64,000 bases of DNA from Diplodia intermedia. Taxonomy: Eukaryota > Ascomycota > Dothideomycetes > Botryosphaeriales > Botryosphaeriaceae. Of this stretch, positions 42,802-52,486 are shown piece after piece. Positions within the stretch are counted from its first letter, which is position 1. Every line of letters starts with the position of its first letter. The stretch lies in NCBI GenBank assembly GCA_021495925.1, contig JAKEKT010000014.1, positions 124,001 to 188,000 on the forward strand. The letters run 5' to 3'. Position numbers and translations under genes: made by a program. Under the pieces are notes generated by a model. The model worked only from the letters and a program-made list of their open reading frames with translations, was not told where the DNA came from and ran no database searches.

Positions 42802-44514
42802 ATGGGCGACGCTATCAAGCGACTCTTGCACAGGCGGACTTGGAGCCCAGACAAGCAACCCAACGTCCACTCCCTCCCCTATCGCGATGCAGTCCCAGGA
42901 ACTCCACCACGCCGAGGAAGCCTACCACTGCGAGGAGACGTCGCATTGACTGACAGTCACCCAGCCAGCAAAGCCCTCCACAGTGGAAGCCCAGCCAAGG
43001 CCAAGCGGCCTGCATCCGTTGGACCAAGCCAACAAGCCCGCGACCAACGCCGAAATCGATTGAGGAAGGCCGCTTCAGACGCATCGCGCAAAGGCCGGCC
43101 TGAGAACCTCTGGAAACCAGAAAACGGCCACGTGCAAAACTCGGAGGAAATGTCGCCTCCTCCTCTGCCCGGCACAGCCGTGACGAGCGATGATGCCAGA
43201 TATGGGAGCGTTTCTGGTGGCAGTCTCGCTGCCAGGCAATTATCTGCTGGGAGTGAGAGTTATTATGGGGACGATGTAGCCGACAGAACACTGCCCGAGA
43301 TATTTCCCAGACCCCCTACAGCATCATCAGCCAGGAACCAAGCCGCTGGTGATGATGCTAGGGAAAATGCAGCCCGGAATCGGTCCAGCTTCCCGGCTCC
43401 GCTATCGGTCCCTTCCAAGGGACTCAATCCGCGCGACACGGTAAACTACTCCTTGGAGGCGGAAACTTCCCCTTCGTCAGCGCAATTCAGGGTGGACAAC
43501 ACTCAGTCCAGGCTTTTTCTGGATCACTCAAGCGACGAGGAAAGTGCCCAAGAAGCTCCAAAGCGCAACAGCGGAGGGTCGCTCAGGAGGAAGAGAGCAT
43601 ATTCTTCCGGCCTGCGCGACTTCAGCGACCCGACACATCGATGGAGTGTGCAAGAGCCCGGGGAGAGGTTCTACACTCCTGACGGTATCCCGGATGGATA
43701 CAACGAACGGAGCGCCCACCGGTCTTACCTGATCGAAGACAGTCCGGAGCCACCGAGCCTTGAGGGAGTTGTCGACTTGAGTAACACCGTAGACACTACC
43801 TACCACTCACGGTATGCCCCAGGTAAATCTACGCCTCTGCAGATCTTGTTTGTGGAGACCTTTGGCTGACAACCCATCTCTTTAGCGGTTACGCACGAAA
43901 CAATAAAACCAGAAGTGCACGAGATCCGCGAAGAGCGAATTTTTCGAGAAATCCATACGCATGATGTGTTTCATCGAATTCTTCCAGTAGTGGACGTGGA
44001 GGTGTTGCCCGCGCGCCATTTCGTTCGCAATGAGGTCGGTGGACTCAGCGAAATCCCCGAAGACCAGATTCGTGGTCGCAGCACGGGCAACCGAGCAAGG
44101 AACTGGCTAGTCGCAGAGACAGTATCCAGGCAGAGAGGCGATGCGACGGCAAGAGAACCGCGCAAATTCACTGCTCGGAAATTCCCGGGCACTGAAGGTG
44201 ACGAGATGAGGTACACGACGGAAGAGGGATTCGCGAGGACTGAAACCACATGGGTACACCCTCCGACCATTGAGACGGGTGCCAGAGACTCTGGACAGAC
44301 TGAACCCTTGTATGTGCGTGGCAAACACGAAGATGCGATCAACGAGGCCACGGACGAACCAAGGCCACCAAAGTCACTGAAGGACCTCGCTGGCGGGATT
44401 CATGATGCCCCATTTGATGAATGCGTCGAGTTTGAGGCTGCAAACGAGAAGATGAAGACGCTCCACATCAAGAGCGATTCGGGCGTTGGGCGGATGCAAG
44501 GCGGCTCTGCGTAG
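42802..44514 (+). CDS. Uncharacterised protein sharing a block with its divergent neighbour
   Basis: Two exons (42802-43822 and 43886-44514) give 549 residues. The first 340 residues are disordered, rich in Ser, Pro, Arg and Asp (LLHRRTWSPDKQPN, PPRRGSLPLRGD, DGIPDGYNERSAHRSYL). Exon 2 opens with a compact charged segment, VTHETIKPEVHEIREERI then REIHTHDVFHRILPVVDVEVLPARHF, which aligns residue by residue with the neighbour's HETVKPSRHE...EVHQDHYHTAVQPVHDREVLPEQHH. After that come ARKFPGTEGDEMRYTTEEGFARTETTW and PPKSLKDLAGGIHD. No signal peptide, membrane helix or enzyme motif is visible. The H-x-I/V-KP...EVLP-x-x-H block is known to me as recurring in fungal hydrophilic proteins, without an assigned function. 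Confidence 0.82.
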
Positions 44515-45856
44515 ATACCTTTCTGTATGTAAGCACTTTTAGCGTAAGCACTGCGATTAGCGCGGGCGAGAAGCGGCACGTAGTTCACCGGCGATGGATT
44601 GCACTTGGATGGACGGTGGTGGTTCGAGGCCACCGTGCGGAGCGGAGGCGCAGTGTTGTCACGGCGATAGGGGGTGCGCACTGCTCCAAGCTCCCTGACC
44701 GTCTTGTCGTTGAGCTATATTCCGGGTGCAAGGCCCGGGAACAGAACGGAAAAAAATGCAGCTGTATTGGATAGTAAGGCCGAGAGACCCCGCGACCGGT
44801 GATGCGGATCATGTTGCAGTGGAAGTGAGGAGCTGTCTTGGTTGCAAATTAATGTTTGTCTCGAGATTAATCACACCTGCCGGGAGCAGAGACGGGCGTC
44901 CGATCGAGAGCAATACGTTCTGCCGGTCGCTGGGGTGAGCACGGTGATGTTGCTGGATACAGTGACCGCCGCCCGGGCTGCCGCCTTTGAGCTCACCGTG
45001 ACGTCTTTCTCGTAAGGCCATCCGTTGTCGGCACCAAGCCGTCTCGCAGATCCGAAAGACGCAGGCGGGAGCTCTACTACACAGTAAGCACTCCCACTCA
45101 ATAGCCGACTCCCGCAGGCGCAGCAGAGGAGGCTAGACTTCGTGTTTTGCTGCTGTGTTGTCGTGGGCGCTCGGGGCCGTCTCACGGTGCAGCGGGTGAC
45201 AGCAGCGACCGTGTGAGAAAGCACAGGCGGATGATTGTTGGGAGTTGCGGGCCACAGGGCGAAGACGAGGAGGTGCCACAGTGCCATGGGCCAGTGGGGG
45301 CTCGCTATTTTTGGAGTGCGCCCGATAGCCGAACACGCGCAGTTGGACGCCTTTCCCGCGCGCCGCCACCCTCCTCTCTGCACTCTGCACTTCTCGGCGC
45401 GCCTCTGACGCTGCTCCTCGTGACGTCGCCTCCGCCTTCTCCTGCTTGCGGCTACCGCGCCGCCCAAAACATACCACGCGCCAGTGTCACCTCTCGACGC
45501 TGCGGCTCTTCCTTGTCAGCCCTTCACCCTTGCACGCCGACTGCAAACTGTGGGGAAGCCCATGAAGAACACCCCAGCTCACCGCCGATGATCGCTCGCT
45601 CTTTTCGAGCGAGAGGCGGGGAACGCAGTCGTCTTCTCGTATTTGCCTCCAGCAACGAGACAGTCGGATGATGGACTGCTCCGTGCAACCCGTCAAGCTG
45701 TGCGCCCCTCTCCGAGACTTGGTGTTTGCTTCCGCCAGCTTCCAGGTGCCACCCCGTCGCAGGTAAGACCGACCGTTCCGGAGAAAAAAAGCTCCAGCCT
45801 CGCTCCTTTGCGGCTGTACAGCAGCCCGGGTGAGATGGACTAGGGAGGAGGGGGGA

Positions 45857-45904
45857 AGAGGCGGGCTAGCGCTCTACGGGGGTTGAGAGAGGCGGGCTAG
45901 CGCT
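45857..45904. repeat. 17-base direct repeat containing GCTAGC
   Basis: AGAGGCGGGCTAGCGCT at 45857-45873 and 45888-45904, a 31-base period, about 400 bases upstream of the cerato-platanin ATG. Each copy contains the palindrome GCTAGC and could be a paired protein-binding site or simply a duplication. Confidence 0.8.
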
Positions 45905-46155
45905 GTACTGGGTGTGGCTACAACGGGCATCGGTTCCTGCTGGCGTTAGGCTTAGAAGAGCACCATGTCGACTCTAGGGTCTCTCTCTATACGAGGTCCG
46001 CCCACCCATTGGCCAGCACGGACGCACCTGGTGATCTGAGGCTCGGATCGTGGATGCTACATGGAGGGATCAAGGTGCATGGAGGGGGTCCGTTTACGAG
46101 CCTCTTGCCAGGCCGTGTGCTAGCCACCGTGTGAGGCATCGAGCACAACAACGCC

Positions 46156-46161
46156 TATAAA
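46156..46161 (+). promoter_or_regulatory. TATA box of the cerato-platanin gene
   Basis: TATAAA 130 bases upstream of the ATG, followed by a CT/CA-rich leader (TCTCCCATCATCATCACC). This is the usual arrangement of a strongly expressed fungal gene. Confidence 0.65.
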
Positions 46162-46290
46162 GATCAATCGCTCGCGCTCTCAGTCTCTCCCATCATCATC
46201 ACCAGCATCCGCATCAATCCAAGCACTCGATAATTCTTAATCACCTCCGACTTCTTAATCAACCAACCTCAAAACACCACCACCATCAAA

Positions 46291-46771
46291 ATGCAGTTCA
46301 CCACCGTCCTCGCTTCCCTGGCCTCCATGGTCGCCATGACCTCTGCCGTCTCCGTCTCCTACGACACCGGCTACGATGACGCCAGCCGCTCCCTGACCGC
46401 CGTCTCTTGCTCCGACGGCACCAACGGCCTGATCACCAAGTACGGCTGGCAGACTCAGGGCGCCGTCTCCAAGTTCCCCTACATTGGTGGCGCTGACACC
46501 ATCGCCGGCTGGGGTTCCGCCAACGTAAGTTCTCTTGCTGTCTTTCGTATAAGAGACCCGATGTACTAACGAGCCATCTCCACAGTGCGGCAAGTGCTAC
46601 TCCCTGACCTACAACGGCAAGACCATCAACGTCCTCGCTATCGACCACGCTGCCAGCGGCTTCAACCTGGCCCAGGCCGCCATGAACGACCTCACCAACA
46701 ACCAGGCCGCCGCCCTTGGCCGCATCGAGGCCACCTCTGCCGAGGTCCCCCTCAGCAACTGCGGCTTGTAA
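46291..46771 (+). CDS. Secreted cerato-platanin family protein
   Basis: Small secreted protein of 139 residues from two exons (46291-46524 and 46586-46771). A signal peptide (MQFTTVLASLASMVAMTSA) is followed by VSVSYDTGYDDASRSL, the conserved family opening. Four Cys are present (VSCSDG, CGKCYSL and SNCGL), matching the two disulphides of the family; GLITKYGWQTQG and FPYIGG are also typical. Family members fold as a double-psi beta barrel related to expansins, loosen or bind wall polysaccharides and chitin fragments, and elicit defence in plants. Strong codon bias, an A-rich start context and a good TATA box suggest high expression. The sequence cannot say whether this fungus is plant-associated. 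Confidence 0.97.
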
Positions 46772-47934
46772 ATGTCTTTTCTGACATAATATCTCTCGGA
46801 CCCTACGCGTTTCTATCTGTTTATATCTTGTTCTCGTTCGTCTCAAACGGGTTGCATTGGAACGTGATCGGGCCGGGTGTGGGAAAGAGATGGAGAAGAA
46901 GTTGCTTTGGATGGAAGGGCACGACTGCATCATGAGCGTACACTGCTGTTCATACGAGTAATGAATAATGTCTTACACAAAATCTTGGGACTGTTTCTTC
47001 GTTGCTGACTGTTTCTTCGTTGCTGCAATTGATTTGATGTGACTTGTGGGTGGTCATGATGCGCGTCCTTGGTACGCTTGGTTCCGAATCCTGCGACTCC
47101 AAGCCTTGCGCACGCTATTGAAAATCGTGGCTATGTTTACCTAACTAGTGCAGACTTCGCATGGAAGGATTTTGTTGATGCTATCTAGCAAGTTTGCGAT
47201 TCAGCCGTGTCTCGAATGCTAAATTTTGTCCTTTGGTTCCCCACGCCGTCGGCTGGACGAATTGGATGGCTGGGAGAAGACAAAATATTTTTACCGAAGG
47301 AATATGCACACGAATCTTCGCGAATATCTCAGCGTATACTATGGTGCATAGTATAGTGGCCATGGGCTTTGTGTCGCGAAAGATTGCGTTCTGTGAGGGA
47401 GTAGTTGGAGCGAACGTGAAGACTTGATGTGTAGTTAAAAAACAGAAGTATCCATCCAAACGTGGACTTCGGCTACCCATAATTAGGTAGAATTTCTTAG
47501 ACGAGACGTACTAAGAAGATCAGTTTCTTTAACAAGCAAGAAAGGCCTCAGCAACTCACTCTACATACCTGTTATCCTTTACTCTTTTAATTTGTTTAAT
47601 TTGGCTCCAGACAAGTTTTGCAAAGTCGATCAAACAGCGTTCTTTATTCTTGGGCATTCTGCATCCATAGGATGAGATAGTCACTGGCCCCGAATAGACA
47701 AAAGTACTCGAGAAGCAAGATCCGTATAAAATAATGTCACTGTTGACAGCTTGGAAAGCAAAATCATGGTTCTTCCCCGCGGGCGGGACCCTTCCGGGCA
47801 TGCACGTCCCGGCCAAAGGCGCGCGGCTTTTCCGAGAGCCAGCGCGCAACGCCAATCACCAGTCCAACCACATCCCAGCGTTCAGAAGCAAACAACACCA
47901 CATCACCGCCGCCGCCGCTGCCATTGTCGTCGCA
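46772..47934. other. Intergenic region between cerato-platanin and ATP10
   Basis: Cerato-platanin 3' region (T-rich, TTGTTCTCGTTCGTCTC), an 18-base tandem repeat, an AT-rich middle and the ATP10 leader. No gene seen. Confidence 0.5.
46989..47024. repeat. 18-base perfect tandem duplication
   Basis: GACTGTTTCTTCGTTGCT occurs twice in direct succession, downstream of the cerato-platanin stop. Probably replication slippage. Confidence 0.85.
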
Positions 47935-48094
47935 ATGCTGGCGCCCCGCACCCTCCTGCGCCACCTGGCGCAATTCGATCCCGCCACCGCCGCCTCGCCG
48001 TCGTCGATATGCCGCTCGTGCCAGCTGCGCCGCGCGCTACAAACGAACAGCATCACCACTATCGCAACTCCGCGCAGCCGGCAGTACAGCACGC

Positions 48095-48126
<32 letters not shown>

Positions 48127-49304
48127 CCAAACAAACAGTCCCAGAAGCCGAACGCGAAAGCGTCGCCGACCGCAGCATCTTCGGAGACCACCGAGCAGAA
48201 AGAGAAGCAAACAGCAGCAGCTCAAAAAGAGGACAAGAAGAACGCGCTCGGCCAAGGTCCGGCGGCGTACAAGGCGCCGTCGAGGTATGAAGGCTTCACG
48301 CCGCAGGTGCTGGGCCGCCCGATTGGCTTCCATCGGCCGCCTCTGCCGGGCGAGAACTCGGGGAAAGACGAACGCAACCTGCGGCAGCGGCGGGACGACT
48401 TTGTGGACTACGACAAGCACCTGCAGCGACGGAAAGAGCTGTACGTTTTTTGAACCTTTCAATTGATCCCACACGAAGCCGTCACATCATTCTCCTACAC
48501 GTCTTTCCATCCCCCCCTCAGAATTGCTATCAATTGGCCCCAACCTTCGACTCCACCACCCCCCCACGACCCGCCCATCCCAAAGACCAAGCACGGACTG
48601 ACCAACGCCCTCCCCACAGGACCAAAGCCGTCGCCAAACCCTACTTCCGCGACTTCACCAACATGCAATACCACAGCGGCAAGTCGTTCCTCGCCAACCC
48701 GCGCATCTTCCGCGCCGACCGCGCCCTCTTCTTCCCCAACTTCGTCGGCGCGACGCTGGTGCCGGGCGCCGAGGGCCGCAAGCCGCACTCGACGACGCTG
48801 GCGCTGCTCAACCGCGTCTCGCTCGTCTCCGTCTACTCGTCCGAGTGGGCGCGCGCGCAGGCCGCCTCCTTCACCGCGCCCGACCGCAACCCCGACCTGC
48901 GCGCCCTGCTCGCCGCGAACCGCGGCGTCGCCCAGCACGTCGAGCTCAACGTCGAGCCGAACCCCCTGCGCGCCCTCATCCTGCACATGTACAAGGGCCG
49001 CCTGCGGAGGATGCGGGACGAGGCGGACTGGGATCGCTACTTCGTCGTGCGCCGCGGCATCTCGGACGAGATGCGCGAGTGCCTGGGCATCATGAACGAG
49101 AAGGTCGGCTATGTCTTCCTCGTCGACGGCGCGTGTCGCGTGCGCTGGGCGGCGAGCGGCGATGCCGAGGGCGACGAGGTGGAGTACCTGAATAAGGGGC
49201 TGCGGATGTTGATTGGGGAGGCGACGGTCGGGCATCATCATCATCACCAGCAGCAGCCGCCGCAGAAGGAGGGAGGGGCTGGTGCGAAGAAAGCTGCGGA
49301 ATAA
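47935..49304 (+). CDS. ATP10: Mitochondrial ATP synthase assembly factor Atp10
   Basis: Inner-membrane protein that binds unassembled Atp6 and is needed to build the Fo part of ATP synthase. Two exons (47935-48440 and 48620-49304) give 396 residues. An Arg-rich, acid-poor start (MLAPRTLLRHLAQF, then PRSRQYSTQ) is a mitochondrial presequence with an R-Q-Y-S cleavage-like site, directly followed by 11 Gln. Family core: PSRYEGFTPQVLGRPIGFHRPP, DKHLQRRKELTKAVAKPYF spanning the intron, YHSGKSFLANPRIFRADRALFFPN, then NRVSLVSVYSSEWARAQ and VGYVFLVDGACRVRWA. The C-terminal His/Gln-rich tail is a local extension. Confidence 0.95.
48094..48126 (+). repeat. (CAA)11 polyglutamine run
   Basis: Eleven pure CAA codons just after the predicted presequence cleavage region of Atp10. 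A pure trinucleotide run is likely to be length-variable. Confidence 0.9.
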
Positions 49305-49925
49305 GCGGCGGAGGTCTGTAGGCTTGTGATGAACTACTGTTCATGTCACGAAGACCTGGGTACACTTGCCTCCTTATTTGATATGAGGAGATTGGCATTC
49401 CTCGACCTCGCTTTCAGAAGGTGGCTGGATCTTACTTCCGTGGAGAGCTGAAGCCAACGTCTGGGTGTTATTGTTCAATTTTTTGAACTTACATTTACAT
49501 CCAAATGTTTCTTCAGCCACCCACATAAGGAGAGTGAGTCTGGTGGAACATGGGAAGGGGACAACGAGTTGAAATGGATCAAAATATGGGGATCCTCTGA
49601 GTTTTCTACTCCTCCGATGTAACGATTAAGAGGGAGGAAATACCGAAAGCTCAGAAAATGTAAGACTTCAACCAAGGGATAGATCTTCTGTACAATAGAT
49701 CAATGCAATGCTCTCAACGACAAACATGACAAGACCCGCCCGCTAGGTTTCCGCAAAACTCCTTTGCCCGAAAAGGGAAAAAAACGATAATCCCAGTCCC
49801 TCAGGAGGGGATATCCATACGCCGTGCAGGGAACCATCCATGCCAATCCAAAACAGAACAGCATCCGGGAAAAAAAGTTTAACGATCCTCAAGTGACCAT
49901 GTCCGCACGTACGACCCCGCCCTTT
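49305..49925. other. Convergent 3' region of ATP10 and GOS1
   Basis: Both flanking genes end here. AT-rich, with A runs near 49787 and 49872. No gene seen. Confidence 0.55.
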
Positions 49926-50757
49926 TCACGAAAAGAAGAACAGCATGAGGAAGCAAAAGGCGATGAAGCTGCCGAGGATGATGCCGTCGCGGCGCTTCTT
50001 GGCGCTGATGCGCGACATGAGCGAGTTGAGGCCGGGGACCTGGCTGGCGGCGCCGGTGATGCGGCGGTTGATGCTGGCGAGCGTCTCGCGCTGGAAGCCA
50101 AAGTTCTCGTTGACGGCGTAGGCCTGCGAGAGCACGCTGTCGGCCATGCTGTGCGAGTTGTCGATGCGGCGGCGCTCGTCGAGCATGTAGTCGGCCTCGG
50201 CCTGGGCCGGGTTGGCGGAGCGGTACGCGTCGATGTCGCTGCGCACGTCCGACAGCAGGTTCGCGCGGTCGCGCGCCGTCGAGATGGTGTTTTTGAGGCG
50301 CGACAGCTCGCGCCGGTGGTCGGCGAGCACTTCGCGGTGCCGGGCGAGGTTGTTCTGCTTCAGCGCGGAGGACGTGAGGTCGGCGGAGGAGTCGAGGAGG
50401 CGGGTGAGCTGGCCGATGAGAGAGTCGCGCTGGAGGAATGCGTGGTCAGTAGAGCTCGCGAGATGCGGTGATGTGTGAGGCAAGGTGGGCGAGGTGGCTG
50501 GTAGGATACCTTTTCAAGAAGCTCGCGAATCTGCGATTCCGTGCGTTGCTCCTCATCGGTGGGTTTCTGGGGGATGTTCGTCATCGAGGCATACTGCGAG
50601 TACGTGTGGAACAGCGATTCTGTCTGCGCGAAAGCTTTCGTCAGCTGGAGCCGTCTTGATTGTGGCAGAGAGCACACGGCTCCGGAGATCGTACCTGCGT
50701 TTCCAAGGAGCGGGCCTGTTGGCGCAGCTGCGCCCAGCCGCCACCTGTGGAGGCCAT
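49926..50757 (-). CDS. GOS1: Golgi Qb-SNARE Gos1 (GS28)
   Basis: Golgi SNARE for intra-Golgi and endosome-to-Golgi fusion. Three exons on the minus strand (50757-50695, 50623-50510 and 50429-49926) give 226 residues, close to yeast Gos1 at 223. The start ATG opens MASTGGGWAQLRQQARSLE, then TESLFHTYSQYAS, the family N-terminal helix. RDSLIGQLTRLLDSS begins exon 3. The SNARE motif covers about residues 140-205 (MADSVLSQAYAVNENFGFQRETLASINRRI, read as MADSVLSQAYA then NFGFQRETLASINRR), followed by VPGLNSLMSRISAKKRRDG and a C-terminal anchor of 17 hydrophobic residues. All exon joins are in phase 0. It is divergent from RPL35 with only 289 bases between the starts. Confidence 0.95.
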
Positions 50758-51046
50758 GTTTGCGGAGGAGAATCTGGGGATGCGAGAGCGTGGTGAGGTC
50801 AGCGGAGACTGGGATGTGCACAGCGAGCAACGAGTTCCACACGTGATGGGTTGCGTCGCCGCCGTTCTTGGCGCGTGCCAGGTGCTGGGGGGTCGGTGGT
50901 CGGCGTTTTTCGTAAGCGAGGCGCGCACCGACTGTCGAAATCTCGCACTCTGCGAACGCACGCCTTTTCGATTTGAGACGACGACCGACGACGACAACCA
51001 CCCCCTCGACGACGACACACCGCCGCCCAGTCTACATCTCGCCAAA
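50758..51046. promoter_or_regulatory. Short divergent promoter of GOS1 and RPL35
   Basis: 289 bases between two ATGs on opposite strands. Near 50990-51040 the plus strand is CGACGACGACACACCGCC-like, a common leader for ribosomal protein genes. I recognise no specific binding site with confidence. Confidence 0.5.
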
Positions 51047-51644
51047 ATGGTGAGCTCGCCCCGCGATGTCGACAATACAGTGCACCAGGACGATTTGCGG
51101 CTAACGGTTGCGTGCTACAGTCGTCCGCCAAGGTCAAGACCAGCCAGCTCGCGGGCAAGAGCAAGGAGGATCTCAAGAGGCAGCTCGATGACTTGAAGAC
51201 CGAGCTCGTCGGTCTGCGCACCCAGAAGATCGCTGGCGGCGCTTCTTCCAAGCTCACCAAGATGTACGACTTTCCCCCGCCCCAGGCCCCGGCAGATTTC
51301 GCACAGGACGCGGCACGATTAATGCGACACACGCACGACCACGACCGCAATTGAAGAGGAGGACAATCGAGAATCTGGAAGGACTACAGGGCTAACGGAA
51401 ACTTTTTTTCAGCCACGATGTCCGCAAGTCGATCGCCCGCGTTCTCACCGTCATCAACAAGAACCAGCGCGAGCAGCTCCGCCTCTTCTACAAGGGCAAG
51501 AAGTACCTGCCCCTCGACCTCCGCCGCAAGCAGACCCGCGCCATGCGCAGGCGGTTAACCAAGCACGAGGCCAACCTCACCACCGAGAAGCAGAAGAAGA
51601 AGCAGATCCACTTCCCCCAGAGGGTTTACGCCGTCAAGGTATGA
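51047..51644 (+). CDS. RPL35: 60S ribosomal protein L35 (uL29)
   Basis: Large-subunit ribosomal protein near the peptide exit tunnel. Three exons: 51047-51049 (only the ATG codon), 51121-51263 and 51413-51644, giving 125 residues, the normal length. The ATG is followed at once by GTGAGC, and the next exon reads SSAKVKTSQLAGKSKEDL. Intron 2 splits the Ile codon of SSKLTKIHDVRKSIARVLTV, an exact family sequence. The C-terminal part is Lys/Arg-rich (PLDLRRKQTRAMRRRL, KQKKKQIHFPQR). Small first exons are frequent in fungal ribosomal protein genes. I looked for box C/D snoRNA motifs in both introns and saw none. Confidence 0.97.
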
Positions 51645-52486
51645 GGAAATACCGCCGCCACGCCTACGCCTCACTCGTCCAACATCGTACGGCTTTTGTC
51701 GAATGGAATGCTGATTGGATTGTCAACAGGCTTAAATCATGGGCGCGGTGTCTTCTGGTTTCTTTTCCGGCTACATCTGAGGCATTTTCCTGCGGGCTAT
51801 CGAATTCGGGTTGCAGACTACCGGTGGGGCTTCAGCGATGTACCTTACCAAAAACAAGGTGGCCTAAAAAGACTTTACGAGACCAAATGGATTCCGAAGT
51901 CCTAAGGAGAGAAGAAAAAAGTGATGGGTGCGATATGTGCATGATACGAAGGGGCGGCAGTGGGAATACCCAGCAATGCACATAAAAAGTTTGGACATGC
52001 CGATTTTCTTACGGCCTTTCGTGTTGCAGTAAACCTCAGCTCGTTCTTTCCCACTTTGCTTGCCCTTGACATATCCTTGTAGCAACCTCATATCTGGACC
52101 TCTCCGACTTCGCCAACGCCTTGGCTCTTTTCCTTGACTATCTCACTTTCCTTAACTCTGATCAACTGGAGCTCTCTACAAAGACCATGGAAATTGCACG
52201 TGAAGTCAATGTTTGCGCTTCAAGCTCTCTGTTAGCGTTTCTCACGTCGATAACATGCACGCGATTTAGGACATCATGGTGTGGAGCACGCTTCCGTGCG
52301 TGCAAACCCAATATCGAAGATTGACTCTACTCGACGCCAGTGCCTTTATCCGCTAATTTTTCGAAAACATGGTCTCAGAATAGAAACCAAAGAAAAAGGA
52401 CCCCGAACCAATGCTTGCCTCCGTAAACAGTCCGTGAAATCTAGTCATCTCTAGGTACTTTTACAGAACAGAATTTTGGGGAAACC
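51645..52486. other. Convergent 3' region of RPL35 and BCAT
   Basis: Both neighbouring genes end here. Mixed-composition DNA with no coding frame of interest. Confidence 0.55.

Larger units (their letters stand above)
44515..46290. other. Intergenic region upstream of cerato-platanin
   Basis: 3' end of the preceding gene and a long promoter for the cerato-platanin gene. A tRNA-like T-arm near 44620 was examined and rejected. GC-rich frames (45147-45671 and overlapping ones on the other strand) are not credible genes. One direct repeat lies at 45857-45904. Confidence 0.5.

Noticed and set aside
44605..44650. tRNA-like T arm (GGTGG-TTCGAGG-CCACC)
   Set aside because: A perfect T-stem but no matching acceptor stem, D arm or anticodon arm at the right distance upstream.
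51050..51412. Intronic snoRNA in RPL35
   Set aside because: No box C (RTGATGA) and box D (CTGA) pair in either intron.
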